64,000 bases of DNA from NCBI GenBank assembly GCA_964035545.1, contig OZ037767.1:7678207-7742206 (forward strand), read 5' to 3'. Both the position numbers and the translations under genes were made by a program. Source of the DNA: Bugula neritina (Eukaryota > Bryozoa > Gymnolaemata > Cheilostomatida > Bugulidae). Shown here piece after piece: positions 59,001 through 64,000 of the stretch; positions within the stretch are counted from its first letter, which is position 1; every line of letters begins with the position of its first letter. Below the pieces are notes generated by a model, which had not been told where the DNA came from, searched no databases, and was given only the letters and a program-made list of their open reading frames with translations.

Positions 59001-60669
59001 TTCTACATAGAGAGCTTTTAGACTAGAGCCAGCAAAATATAAAACAGTATAAAAATGAAATCTGCATAAATTGCTGCTTAGTAATCCGCATGAATTGCTA
59101 AATACTTGTTCAACATTGAATAATGCCAACTCATATACCATTGCTTTCTTGTACTTCTACAAACACTTGTGTAGTGCTTTTATTATTTACTAGTTTTGGA
59201 AAAGAAATCTTTTACAAAATTGACTGTACAGCATATAGTGATATTTCTCACAATTGAAGTACTTCTTTGAGAAATTATAATTATATTTAAATGTTTACCA
59301 ATAAAATTAATTATTGCAATATTTTATATTTGAAATATCCATTTTATGCAAATTGACTCTCTGAGTTAGATTACCGCCAACAATTATAAAATTGTTCACA
59401 AAGGTACTAAGCTTACCTACATTGGTTCAATTACTCAACACAATGTTCACATTGTGGTAAACTCTCTATAGTTACTGACACATCTCATTACATGAATTCT
59501 ATACCAAGAAAAAGAAATAATCTGATAAACTGCACAACTTACAGTCCTGTTCATACACTTCTACTTCAGCCAATGAAAGAGGTTCTGTATGAACACTGTA
59601 TACAGCCACATGTCTAACAAGAACATCAGCTTCTAATATAACAGTAGCTTCAGCTCCATATTGTTTATCTCTGTATGATCTGATCATCCAGTTACTGTCA
59701 TTGACTAGAGTCGGCTCCCCTGGGTTATCTTCCGCAGACGTGAGGATGTAAATCTTCTGAAGCCTGTGACCTAAAGTTATAAAAATGATCTCATAACAAT
59801 TCTGCATAATATGCTTAAAAAGCAAACAAAGCATCAATTGGCAAAATTTGAATTTCTGTAACTTACAACTTGTTACCTTAACAGATTAAACTAAAATTTG
59901 CTTTAATGAAAGTCACACAGTAGTAACATATTATACTTTTTTGATATACTCATATACATACACTGGCGACAGTTATAATCCTGTCTGTTCCATATATTGA
60001 TCCTGCTGACATGAAACTTCTCCTCCAAATCTACCATCCACCATTTCTCAACAGGCACGCGTGAAGTGTGAGTGAAATCATCAATTTTTCCATTAACCGC
60101 ATTTTTTGCCTCATACATTCCATACATGGTTGATTGACGACATGGTTTGTTTAGAGCTAAATTATCTACAAATATATTCTATTAGAATACTAATTCTAAT
60201 CAGAAACTGTTCCATATGATGCACCATTATTTTATTGAAGCCAATGAAGACAATGCCTAATATGATGCTACCTGCAATACACATTATTTAATAAAATATG
60301 TTGTGAATAAAAAAATTGCGTTTTCTGTCTTGAACAAAAAGTTTTCCAGTCGATTAATAACAACTTTTAAAAACACATACTTTTTTATATACTGCAAATC
60401 ATAAAACATTTGAAAAAGTTAGTAGCGACTCAATCGGTATTTTGTATGTGCTGACACTGGTGCAACCACTCATCAGTATTTAAAAAACACAACCTAACTG
60501 GCTCAATTATTACACCTAAATAACTACACATAATTTTATAATGAAGCACTCAATTATAAAAATAAATGCCTAAAACACTGTACCATGCATTACCTTGAGC
60601 AGTGCTGACTGAAAGACATACTGAGTACATCACAATCAGCAACCAGAGTTTTTCCACGCCAACCTTCAT
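30158..60669 (-). CDS. Gene B: complete lectin-FN3-sushi transmembrane receptor, 22 exons
   Basis: Exons: 60594-60669, 59962-60165, 59543-59770, 52593-52826, 48617-48844, 47231-47458, 46118-46354, 45317-45464, 44978-45165, 43856-43944, 42827-43031, 42208-42311, 41948-42116, 41574-41668, 41236-41434, 40936-41042, 40496-40688, 39486-39579, 38254-38539, 31192-31243, 30739-30942, 30158-30474. All introns are GT..AG and the exons sum to 3885 nt (1294 aa plus TAA), with codon phase kept at every join. Domain order by residue: signal peptide 1-25; three F-type-lectin/F5/8C domains 26-169, 170-323 and 324-478; FN3 units 479-590, 591-688, 689-779 and 780-877; an FN3-like unit 878-977; a phosphatase-receptor-like membrane-proximal region 978-1104; a linker; sushi 1122-1189; TM about 1192-1215; cytoplasmic tail to 1294. 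It is likely a cell-surface carbohydrate or protein receptor. The function is inferred from domains only; I do not recognise a named orthologue. Confidence 0.93.
30739..30942 (-). CDS. Gene B exon 21: sushi/CCP domain
   Basis: This single exon encodes residues 1122-1189. It has four cysteines in the sushi order: 'TTCSNPPAG', 'YECEKG', 'LHCVVN', and a Trp before the last Cys ('[12 protein letters not shown]'). A single-exon sushi unit flanked by phase-1 introns is the usual mobile form of this module. In complement and allorecognition receptors such domains mediate protein-protein contact. Confidence 0.85.
31192..31243 (-). CDS. Gene B exon 20: 17-residue linker exon
   Basis: This 52-nt exon encodes [17 protein letters not shown] between the membrane-proximal region and the sushi domain. 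It is supported by an acceptor at 31244, a donor GTTAGC and exact codon phase with both neighbours. It is separated from exon 19 by a 7-kb intron filled with mobile DNA, so its inclusion could vary between transcripts. Confidence 0.78.
31492..31659 (+). mobile_element. 756-bp TIR element family, truncated copy 3
   Basis: Matches the first about 165 bp of the copy at 24328, from ACAGG..GATAGTTAAGGGCATCC to the CAACCTTC(A/G)TTA block, then ends abruptly. A G-run (GGGGGGGGG) replaces a GCGGGTGG segment of the full copies. Confidence 0.8.
31800..31975 (+). repeat. Gypsy LTR fragment, plus orientation
   Basis: Shares with the element 1 LTR the run TTCGG.CAACAAAGGA, then TATAAAAGC and a block around CAGTGTAG.TTCAGTCTAC and ACTGGAGCTCG. 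It is an isolated piece in intron 19 of gene B. Confidence 0.6.
31985..32240 (-). repeat. Gypsy LTR-like fragment, minus orientation
   Basis: The minus strand has TATAAAAG near 32108-32115 and AATAAAG near 32036-32041 at LTR-like spacing, and it abuts the plus-oriented LTR piece. Similarity to other LTRs here is weak. Confidence 0.4.
32307..33388 (+). repeat. Left inverted arm of the ISL2EU-like element
   Basis: Pairs with 35383-36463 on the other strand. Open frames on the two arms mirror each other because of this repeat, not because of coding. Confidence 0.9.
33490..35351 (+). pseudogene. ISL2EU-like DDE transposase, inactive
   Basis: A first exon ends at 33823 with the family signature '[20 protein letters not shown]'; a GT..AG intron (33824-34659) follows. 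Exon 2 has the helix-turn-helix part ('[16 protein letters not shown]', 'LAGLFHIS'), then the DDE_Tnp_4 catalytic domain: first Asp in '[10 protein letters not shown]', '[19 protein letters not shown]', second Asp in '[10 protein letters not shown]', 'GAKLAIPP', and the last block as '[11 protein letters not shown]', where family members have Glu after IHV. A stop at 34982 and a frameshift near 35140 also break it. Confidence 0.85.
35383..36463 (-). repeat. Right inverted arm of the ISL2EU-like element
   Basis: Inverted copy of 32307-33388 with scattered substitutions and small indels. Confidence 0.9.
36630..37270 (+). mobile_element. Truncated gypsy element 3: LTR end, primer site, gag fragment
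   Basis: The primer site TGGTGGCAGCAGTGGGAT (36674-36691) follows LTR-like sequence. Gag starts at ATG 36725, shifts frame near 36880, and continues with [27 protein letters not shown] and [15 protein letters not shown] to about 37175, close to the element 1 gag. A further 60-90 bp ('[16 protein letters not shown]') may come from the RNase H/integrase linker, implying an internal deletion. Confidence 0.78.
37848..38030 (-). repeat. Inverted LTR and degenerate primer site facing element 3
   Basis: The plus strand at 37848-37865 is a mutated copy of the tRNA-Leu-type primer complement (ATCTCGCCGCTGCCACTA). Outside it the minus strand has AATAAA (37962-37967) and the CAGTCTTCCACTGGAGCTCG core shared with the element 1 LTR. 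Confidence 0.6.
38254..39579 (-). CDS. Gene B exons 18-19: membrane-proximal region resembling receptor tyrosine phosphatases
   Basis: Exons 39486-39579 and 38254-38539 encode residues 978-1104. The stretch 'SYLILVQKK', a basic RSKR patch, 'CYITAEI', 'YEFTVGDG', 'YNGYENTKL' and 'ADYDVW' follows the order of the membrane-proximal extracellular segment of metazoan receptor-type tyrosine phosphatases (Y-x-I-x-V, then YIAAE, then GDG..Y.GY.N..L, then Y.V). The RSKRA site could be a furin-type cleavage site, as occurs in that family. No phosphatase domain follows; a sushi domain and a short tail do. Confidence 0.72.
38885..39012. repeat. 128-bp near-perfect hairpin
   Basis: Two 64-bp arms meet at GCTTTA|TAAAGC (38948/38949) with no spacer and about five mismatches. 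It lies in the intron between exons 18 and 19 of gene B. It may be a foldback mobile element or a recent inverted duplication. Confidence 0.93.
40047..40205 (+). mobile_element. tRNA-derived SINE
   Basis: The tRNA-like head has a box A-like GTGGTCTAGGGGTTAGAAC, an anticodon-arm-like CTGCTTAGTAAGCAG (loop TTAGTAA) and a box B-like GGGTTCGAGCC. The acceptor stem does not pair, so it is not a tRNA gene. The body has GGAAGAGCATCTAGCC, similar to a central motif common in invertebrate SINEs, and ends in an A-rich tail. Confidence 0.82.
40496..41042 (-). CDS. Gene B exons 16-17: fifth extracellular unit, FN3-like
   Basis: Exons 40936-41042 and 40496-40688 encode residues 878-977. The start '[13 protein letters not shown]' resembles an FN3 linker, and '[21 protein letters not shown]' and '[17 protein letters not shown]' have the spacing of FN3 strands. 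Sequence identity to FN3 is weak, and three cysteines are unusual for that fold. I call it FN3-like from position and exon pairing rather than from a clear motif. Confidence 0.6.
41236..41668 (-). CDS. Gene B exons 14-15: fourth fibronectin III domain
   Basis: Exons 41574-41668 and 41236-41434 encode residues 780-877. Markers are '[11 protein letters not shown]', '[16 protein letters not shown]', '[19 protein letters not shown]' (the FN3 'L-x-P-x-T-x-Y' tyrosine-corner region) and '[12 protein letters not shown]'. Several N-x-S/T sites suggest an extracellular, glycosylated surface. Confidence 0.82.
41948..42311 (-). CDS. Gene B exons 12-13: third fibronectin III domain
   Basis: Exons 42208-42311 and 41948-42116 encode residues 689-779. 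The first has the strongest FN3 signature in the gene, '[21 protein letters not shown]' split over the A and B strands, then 'GTIISYQ'. The second has '[23 protein letters not shown]', equivalent to the YxVxVxAxNxxGxGxxS end of an FN3 domain. Confidence 0.82.
42827..43944 (-). CDS. Gene B exons 10-11: second fibronectin III domain
   Basis: Exons 43856-43944 and 42827-43031 encode residues 591-688. They start with the FN3 linker '[12 protein letters not shown]', continue with 'KTWKYTATW', and end with '[13 protein letters not shown]', '[18 protein letters not shown]' and '[11 protein letters not shown]'. The fold is recognised from the pattern; no partner can be inferred. The gene A copy (1008-2367) is two residues longer in the first exon. 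Confidence 0.78.
44651..44840. repeat. 29-bp tandem repeat followed by degenerate GGTTTAGG-like tract
   Basis: A 29-bp unit (starting ATGGCACAAAGCATGGTAAA) occurs at 44651-44679 and 44680-44708, with the start of a third. It is followed to about 44840 by G-rich variants of GGGTTTAGG/GGCTTAGGTTT. It lies in the intron between exons 9 and 10 of gene B. Confidence 0.75.
44978..45464 (-). CDS. Gene B exons 8-9: first fibronectin III domain
   Basis: Exons 45317-45464 and 44978-45165 encode residues 479-590. The second exon has the FN3 core pattern (YEVSLTGE..., then L-x-x-G-T-x-Y-R-F-L-V at '[11 protein letters not shown]'), followed by '[14 protein letters not shown]', the G strand and linker. 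The first exon carries the B/C strands ('[11 protein letters not shown]'). The A paralogue has the same two exons. Confidence 0.8.
46118..47458 (-). CDS. Gene B exons 6-7: third F5/8C-like domain
   Basis: Exons 47231-47458 and 46118-46354 encode residues 324-478. Markers are '[12 protein letters not shown]', '[14 protein letters not shown]', '[11 protein letters not shown]', 'RIYAQ', 'CNGNPC' and the closing '[12 protein letters not shown]'. The usual His and Arg-x-Asp sugar ligands are not seen. It is the most divergent of the three copies and is placed directly before the first FN3 unit. Confidence 0.82.
48617..52826 (-). CDS. Gene B exons 4-5: second F5/8C-like domain
   Basis: Exons 52593-52826 and 48617-48844 encode residues 170-323. 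Visible family features are 'NLAYRKT', 'GVDGVIAA', 'THTQ', '[11 protein letters not shown]', 'ELYNRQG', and '[10 protein letters not shown]' with the closing '[11 protein letters not shown]' pattern (here VSLKEVQIF). The R-x-D loop of sugar-binding members is absent (NRQGYF), so this copy may not bind fucose. Compared with the same exon of gene A it carries three extra residues near 'VIPYSS'. The intron between the two exons (3.7 kb) holds a small TIR element. Confidence 0.85.
50077..51481. mobile_element. Small TIR element, copy in gene B intron
   Basis: Left end AGGGGTAAGGGGGGGGGCAC; right end GTGCCCCCCCCTCCATTACCCTT. It is in the same intron as 8099-9020 in gene A but about 480 bp longer, including segments near 50430-50580 and 50930-51300 that are missing from the A copy. 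GGGCACAATGGGCC occurs internally at about 50545-50580 and 51275. Confidence 0.6.
52847..53135. repeat. AT minisatellite and TA tract
   Basis: About five units of TATATATAAG(TA), then about 200 bp of almost pure TA with a few interruptions. It begins 20 bp upstream of exon 4 of gene B. The A paralogue lacks it. Confidence 0.93.
53136..53771. other. Gene B intron 3, unassigned part
   Basis: AT-rich, no gene or repeat recognised. No counterpart is seen in the gene A intron. Confidence 0.4.
53772..54527 (-). mobile_element. 756-bp TIR element, copy 2
   Basis: Same length and nearly the same sequence as 24328-25083, in inverted orientation. The terminal CACAGGATAGTTAAGGGCA is perfect at both ends, flanked by CA on each side. 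The shared internal frame begins at the same offset (346 nt). Confidence 0.85.
54528..55303. other. Gene B intron 3, unassigned part
   Basis: Moderately AT-rich. No gene, domain or terminal repeat could be identified. It abuts the gypsy integrase fragment. Confidence 0.4.
55304..56884 (-). pseudogene. Gypsy element 4: integrase and pol tail fragment
   Basis: Reading leftwards: the zinc-binding part ('[15 protein letters not shown]', 'YWPRMG', '[10 protein letters not shown]', an HHCC arrangement), then the integrase core with '[11 protein letters not shown]' and '[18 protein letters not shown]', then the GPF-like C-terminal part ('[12 protein letters not shown]') and a proline-rich tail. The integrase joins retroelement DNA to the chromosome. 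Only the last third of pol is present; RT, gag and LTRs are not. Element sequence ends near 56630, where sequence shared with gene A intron 3 resumes; the apparent frame beyond it is intron. Confidence 0.85.
56637..59542. other. Gene B intron 3, right part
   Basis: AT-rich intron aligned with 16771-19710 of gene A. No exon or element recognised. Confidence 0.6.
59543..60165 (-). CDS. Gene B exons 2-3: first F-type lectin (fucolectin-like) domain
   Basis: Two exons (59962-60165 and 59543-59770) encode residues 26-169. The sequence has F-type lectin/discoidin hallmarks: 'NLALNKP' at the start, '[13 protein letters not shown]', 'WWMVDL', 'INIWNRQD' and the closing '[11 protein letters not shown]'. 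The family is a beta-barrel that binds fucosylated glycans through a His and an Arg-x-Asp loop. Here a His in 'FTHT' and '[10 protein letters not shown]' sit where the binding His and R-x-D...R loop are expected, with spacing slightly different from the canonical motif. Two loop cysteines are present. Sugar specificity cannot be read from this. Confidence 0.85.
60594..60669 (-). CDS. Gene B exon 1: start codon and signal peptide
   Basis: The ATG at 60667-60669 starts a 25-residue stretch with a short basic start (MKVGVEK), a hydrophobic core ([12 protein letters not shown]) and a small-residue cleavage region (SVSTAQ), typical of an N-terminal signal peptide. The donor GTAAT follows at 60593. 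The start is chosen because the paralogue at 21141 has the same ATG and the 5' flank is conserved in both. Confidence 0.9.
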
Positions 60670-63600
60670 TCTCCCATCTGTACTCTGTTAACATTCAGTG
60701 CAAAATAAACTAACAGAGGAAGAAGAAGGAAGTTAGTTTGTAAAAACATTTACGTAAGTAAATCTATTTATTAGATTCCTACATAATAAAGGGGGTGTTT
60801 TATTTAACCATTGTTACAAAGCAAGAATATGTTTAAATAGGTAAAAGGTTTTTGAATGCACTAAGCTCATTCATTCTTTTACTACTCAATTGTATGAGTT
60901 GCCTGTATTAAATAAATACAATCTTCACAATTCTATACAATCACTTTCTCTTTCATTTCTAAACTTGCTCTCTGCAAGCATAGTAACTCAAGCATATGTG
61001 CCAACTAGTCATAACAGGTTTTAGTAGCTAGTGTTGTTTCACATGAAACAGAGTCTACAGCAGTAGAATCTAAACTAACTAATTATTTCCAGGATTCATC
61101 AATACCATATATTCACCCAAATACTCTAATTTATGACTATACTGAGTAAAGTTATCCTGTTTTTTCAAAAGTACACTGGTGTTTAGAGTAATAAAAAAAC
61201 TTCTTGGCATCTCATTACTAGTAGCTCTAGTAAAAGTAGATTTTAAATGCCCCAACAGTAAACACAACAACCACCAATGACCTCATTGACCCCATTAAAG
61301 TTCCTGTTTATGCCTTGCATTGGTGGCATTACTCATCTACTTTGCACTGATTGTTAGATCTGTAGTTATGTGAGAGTGGTTTGGGTGACTAGCCCATGTT
61401 TTTGCCCCACATTTTCCGCCACAATATTGTGGTGAGGTGATGCAGGAAATGTTCAAATCTACTAAAATCTAAATAAAATCATATGACACTGAACGCATGT
61501 TAACAAAAGTAGCAGAAGTGTCATTTTGTTTTTCGCTGTTTTGCAGCTAAATGTGCCTAGGGGCGCTACCTCAATCAATTAAAACTAATTAATTTTGTAC
61601 ACTATTACACAAACTCAATCAAAATTCCTAAGGAAAGTCTCAATTGCAAATAATGTTCATAAAATGAAGTTTGTTGACACCATAAATTAGGATGTTCCAT
61701 AAGAAACAGTTGTGCAAGCATGCGTGTATGTGTGCGTACATGTGTGCCTGTTACTTATATTCTTCAACGCAATTGGATGCCTAATGGCAATTGAAGCGTG
61801 GAAAGACAAGGGTATATAGTTTAACTAATCAGTCATTTAGGCTTATAAGGCAAAAATGAGTTGCTTCAGAGCTGATGCGTATTATAAATATCTATACCAA
61901 AGTGCTTGTTCTAATAAAAGTAGCTGTTAAAGTTCAATACTTTGCTATGAGCATTCCTGCAAATACTCAATTAGGTTTCACTCTCGAAATTCTAAACAAA
62001 TCCACCATTTTTAATAAGTTATTTTAAAAGGCAAGCTACCTCAAAAGTATCTGAAGCAATCACAATTTACGGTCTGCGATGAAATAAAGCTAGTTTATTA
62101 ATTTTATGCTAAACAGTTGAATAATAAATTTTACTGTCTGGTTTCTTTTTGTAATTCAAGATATCTCTAGCTTGGAGACTGAGAAATAATTTTAAAAAAT
62201 TTATTTAGTGAAAATTTGGCTTATCAAAAAATATTTTTGATACACAAAATTTGTTTAATATAAAATAAATTATTTCAACAATTGTTCAAGTAAATAATAA
62301 AGATAAAACTCAACCTAGGCAAAAGTGAAAAAAAACATGTTTTTATATATATAAAAATATATTTCCTAATTCTTTTTAGGCACCTGAGATTTGATATTTG
62401 TAGCAACAGAAGTTTTCTGTCCATAAAAAGCAACAAATGCAGCACCAGCCAGCCAACAAGAAATTGCTTGCTTCTAACTTCAAATAGAGAAGCTACATTT
62501 AATGCTCAATTTTTTACAATAAAGCAAAACTGTGTCTTTTCTAAAAAAGTTGCCCAACTGATGTATATAATTGCCCTTCTCACAAAAGAATCCTTCACAG
62601 GCAAAAATATTTTTTGTCTATTTAAAACTAGCAGAACAAAAGCTTTGGAGTGGCATAAAGCAAAAACAATTGCATCTATATTATGTCTAACCCACCCAAT
62701 TTTGTATGTCAGCACCCCTGCCACACCAAAATCTGGATGGAAACTTTTGACTATTGGTTATTATTAAGCTGCATGTTTGAACTTTATTAGTAGTGAAAGC
62801 CATTGCATAAAAACACACTTGCTAATAATAAACCACTTGCTATTAAATTCAACCAGAGGTTTGATATTATGCAAATTGATTTGAAATAATGAAAATTTAT
62901 TTCTAAGTAGACCAAAGCCACAAATAAATACATTAGAATGCATACTGTGGAGCAAAAGAAATGCTACAATTAGAACTAAGAATATCGGCTAATATTTTAG
63001 CAGCTGACAGCAGCTACAAATTTAACAATATTGTTTATTCCATTTACGTATATACACTGTAAACAGATGTTATATGTCATAGAAAAAAACTTTGTTTAAA
63101 TGCAATTCATTGTTGCAAATAAATAATGTTTTCGGTCTCCAAACATTCTTGTCTCGTTACAGAGCTATAAACTAGCTTTATTTCATGTGACATATAACAT
63201 GTGAATAATAAAACAGAACGCACAACTCAAAAAATTATATTGTCTTACAGATAAAAAAATGTGTTCTCACAGTCTCTATAACGCTGTGTATAAATTTCAC
63301 TAAATAAAAATTAATATTTTAGTGCAAAACTACTCTGTATAATAGATATATAAAAATAAACTGATTACCATGACCAATAGTCATATTTCTCAATCATCAT
63401 AATAATAACTCAAAACCATAAATATTATAGCTTACCTTCCACAAATAGAGTTCATGAAACTTATTATAGAGAGTAGTCAACATTTTTTTTTCTAAATATT
63501 TGAAAGATATTTAATAATTTTAAATGTTTGTAATCAATTTTTTGAATATCAAAAATAATAAAAGCAGTGAGTATTAAAAGTGAGTTGAAAATATTAAATA

Positions 63601-63712
63601 GTTTGCCATCATAAAGATAGAATACTAGTTAATTTGTCTTATGTAATACTTCGCAGTCGGATTTGTTAGATTTAAAAATTAAAAGCCATGTTAGAATAAG
63701 TATATTGAATAT
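60670..63712. other. B/C intergenic spacer
   Basis: 5' flank of gene B followed by 3' flank of gene C. It aligns with the A/B spacer apart from the LTR element there, and near 62035-62060 it preserves the uninterrupted insertion site. No gene is supported. Confidence 0.6.
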
Positions 63713-64000
63713 TTAATTAGAAACTGCAGCATAAACATGATCTGAAGCAGCTGGTTGATCTATTTGCAGAACTTCATAATTTACATGCTCCTCTTTTTCA
63801 AAAGTTGTATTTATGTAAGTGGGTTGGCAAGCAGTTGTAGCAGACATGATATTAGAAGGTACTTCATAGGCTGATCCATTATTTCTATCATTCGCAACAG
63901 GTGTAGGGAGGCCCAAATCTTTCATTGAGGCATTCTTTTTTCTTAGCATAATAACTATGCCACCAAATACAATTGCAATCATAAAGGTCAATGATAGGGC
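63713..64000 (-). CDS. Gene C: last exon (TM and cytoplasmic tail) of a third paralogue
   Basis: An open frame runs from the right edge to a TAA at 63713-63715. It matches the final exon at 30158-30474 in the juxtamembrane basic cluster, the 'MKDLGL' segment and all four tail tyrosines. The YMNT motif becomes YINT, which keeps the YxN pattern, and YEVP, YEVL and YAAV are unchanged. By comparison with gene B the exon should end about 30 bp beyond the window, so only its 3' end is visible. The gene lies on the same strand as the other two, about 3.0 kb upstream of the start codon at 60669, so it is the next unit of a head-to-tail array. Confidence 0.9.
   Translation of the reverse strand, partial: ALSLTFMIAIVFGGIVIMLRKKNASMKDLGLPTPVANDRNNGSAYEVPSNIMSATTACQPTYINTTFEKEEHVNYEVLQIDQPAASDHVYAAVSN

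Overview
The window looks like AT-rich nuclear DNA of an invertebrate animal. The genes are split into many short exons with GT..AG introns, and the introns hold Ty3/gypsy LTR elements, a PIF/Harbinger-group (ISL2EU-like) DNA transposon, small terminal-inverted-repeat elements, a tRNA-derived SINE and microsatellites. I cannot name the species. A sponge, a mollusc or another non-vertebrate lineage would all fit.

The host content is one gene family in a head-to-tail tandem array, all on the minus strand. Gene A (1008-21141) is present from its start codon through 11 exons and continues off the left edge. Gene B (30158-60669) is complete: I could place 22 exons whose lengths sum to 3885 nt, an open frame of 1294 codons plus a stop, with compatible phases at every junction. 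Gene C shows only its last exon (63713-64000). Gene B encodes a single-pass membrane receptor: signal peptide, three F-type-lectin/F5/8C-like discoidin domains, about four fibronectin III domains, one further FN3-like unit, a membrane-proximal region resembling that of receptor tyrosine phosphatases, a short linker, one sushi/CCP domain, a transmembrane helix and a tail of about 75 residues. The tail has four tyrosine motifs (YEVP, YMNT, YEVL, YAAV) and no kinase or phosphatase domain. The tail is almost unchanged between B and C, while A and B differ in the predicted sugar-binding loop of the first lectin domain. By architecture this is a candidate recognition receptor family (allorecognition or innate immunity); that role is inference.

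Layout, left to right: 1-21141 gene A, with a small TIR element (8099-9020), a non-LTR endonuclease remnant (11090-11306) and a decayed minus-strand gypsy element with a zinc-finger third ORF (11465 to about 16190) in its introns; 21142-30157 spacer, holding a gypsy element with both LTRs and a 5-bp target duplication (22603-28486), itself interrupted by a 756-bp TIR element; 30158-60669 gene B, whose introns hold LTR pieces, a 4.16-kb ISL2EU-like transposon with 1.08-kb inverted arms (32307-36463), a truncated gypsy element facing an inverted LTR (36630-38030), a 128-bp hairpin, a SINE, a second TIR-element copy (50077-51481), an AT minisatellite, a second 756-bp element and a gypsy integrase fragment (55304-56884); 60670-63712 spacer; then gene C. 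Once the LTR element is subtracted, the A/B spacer (3127 bp) is close to the B/C spacer (3043 bp), and they align, so the array arose by duplication of a unit of gene plus spacer and was then colonised by mobile DNA.
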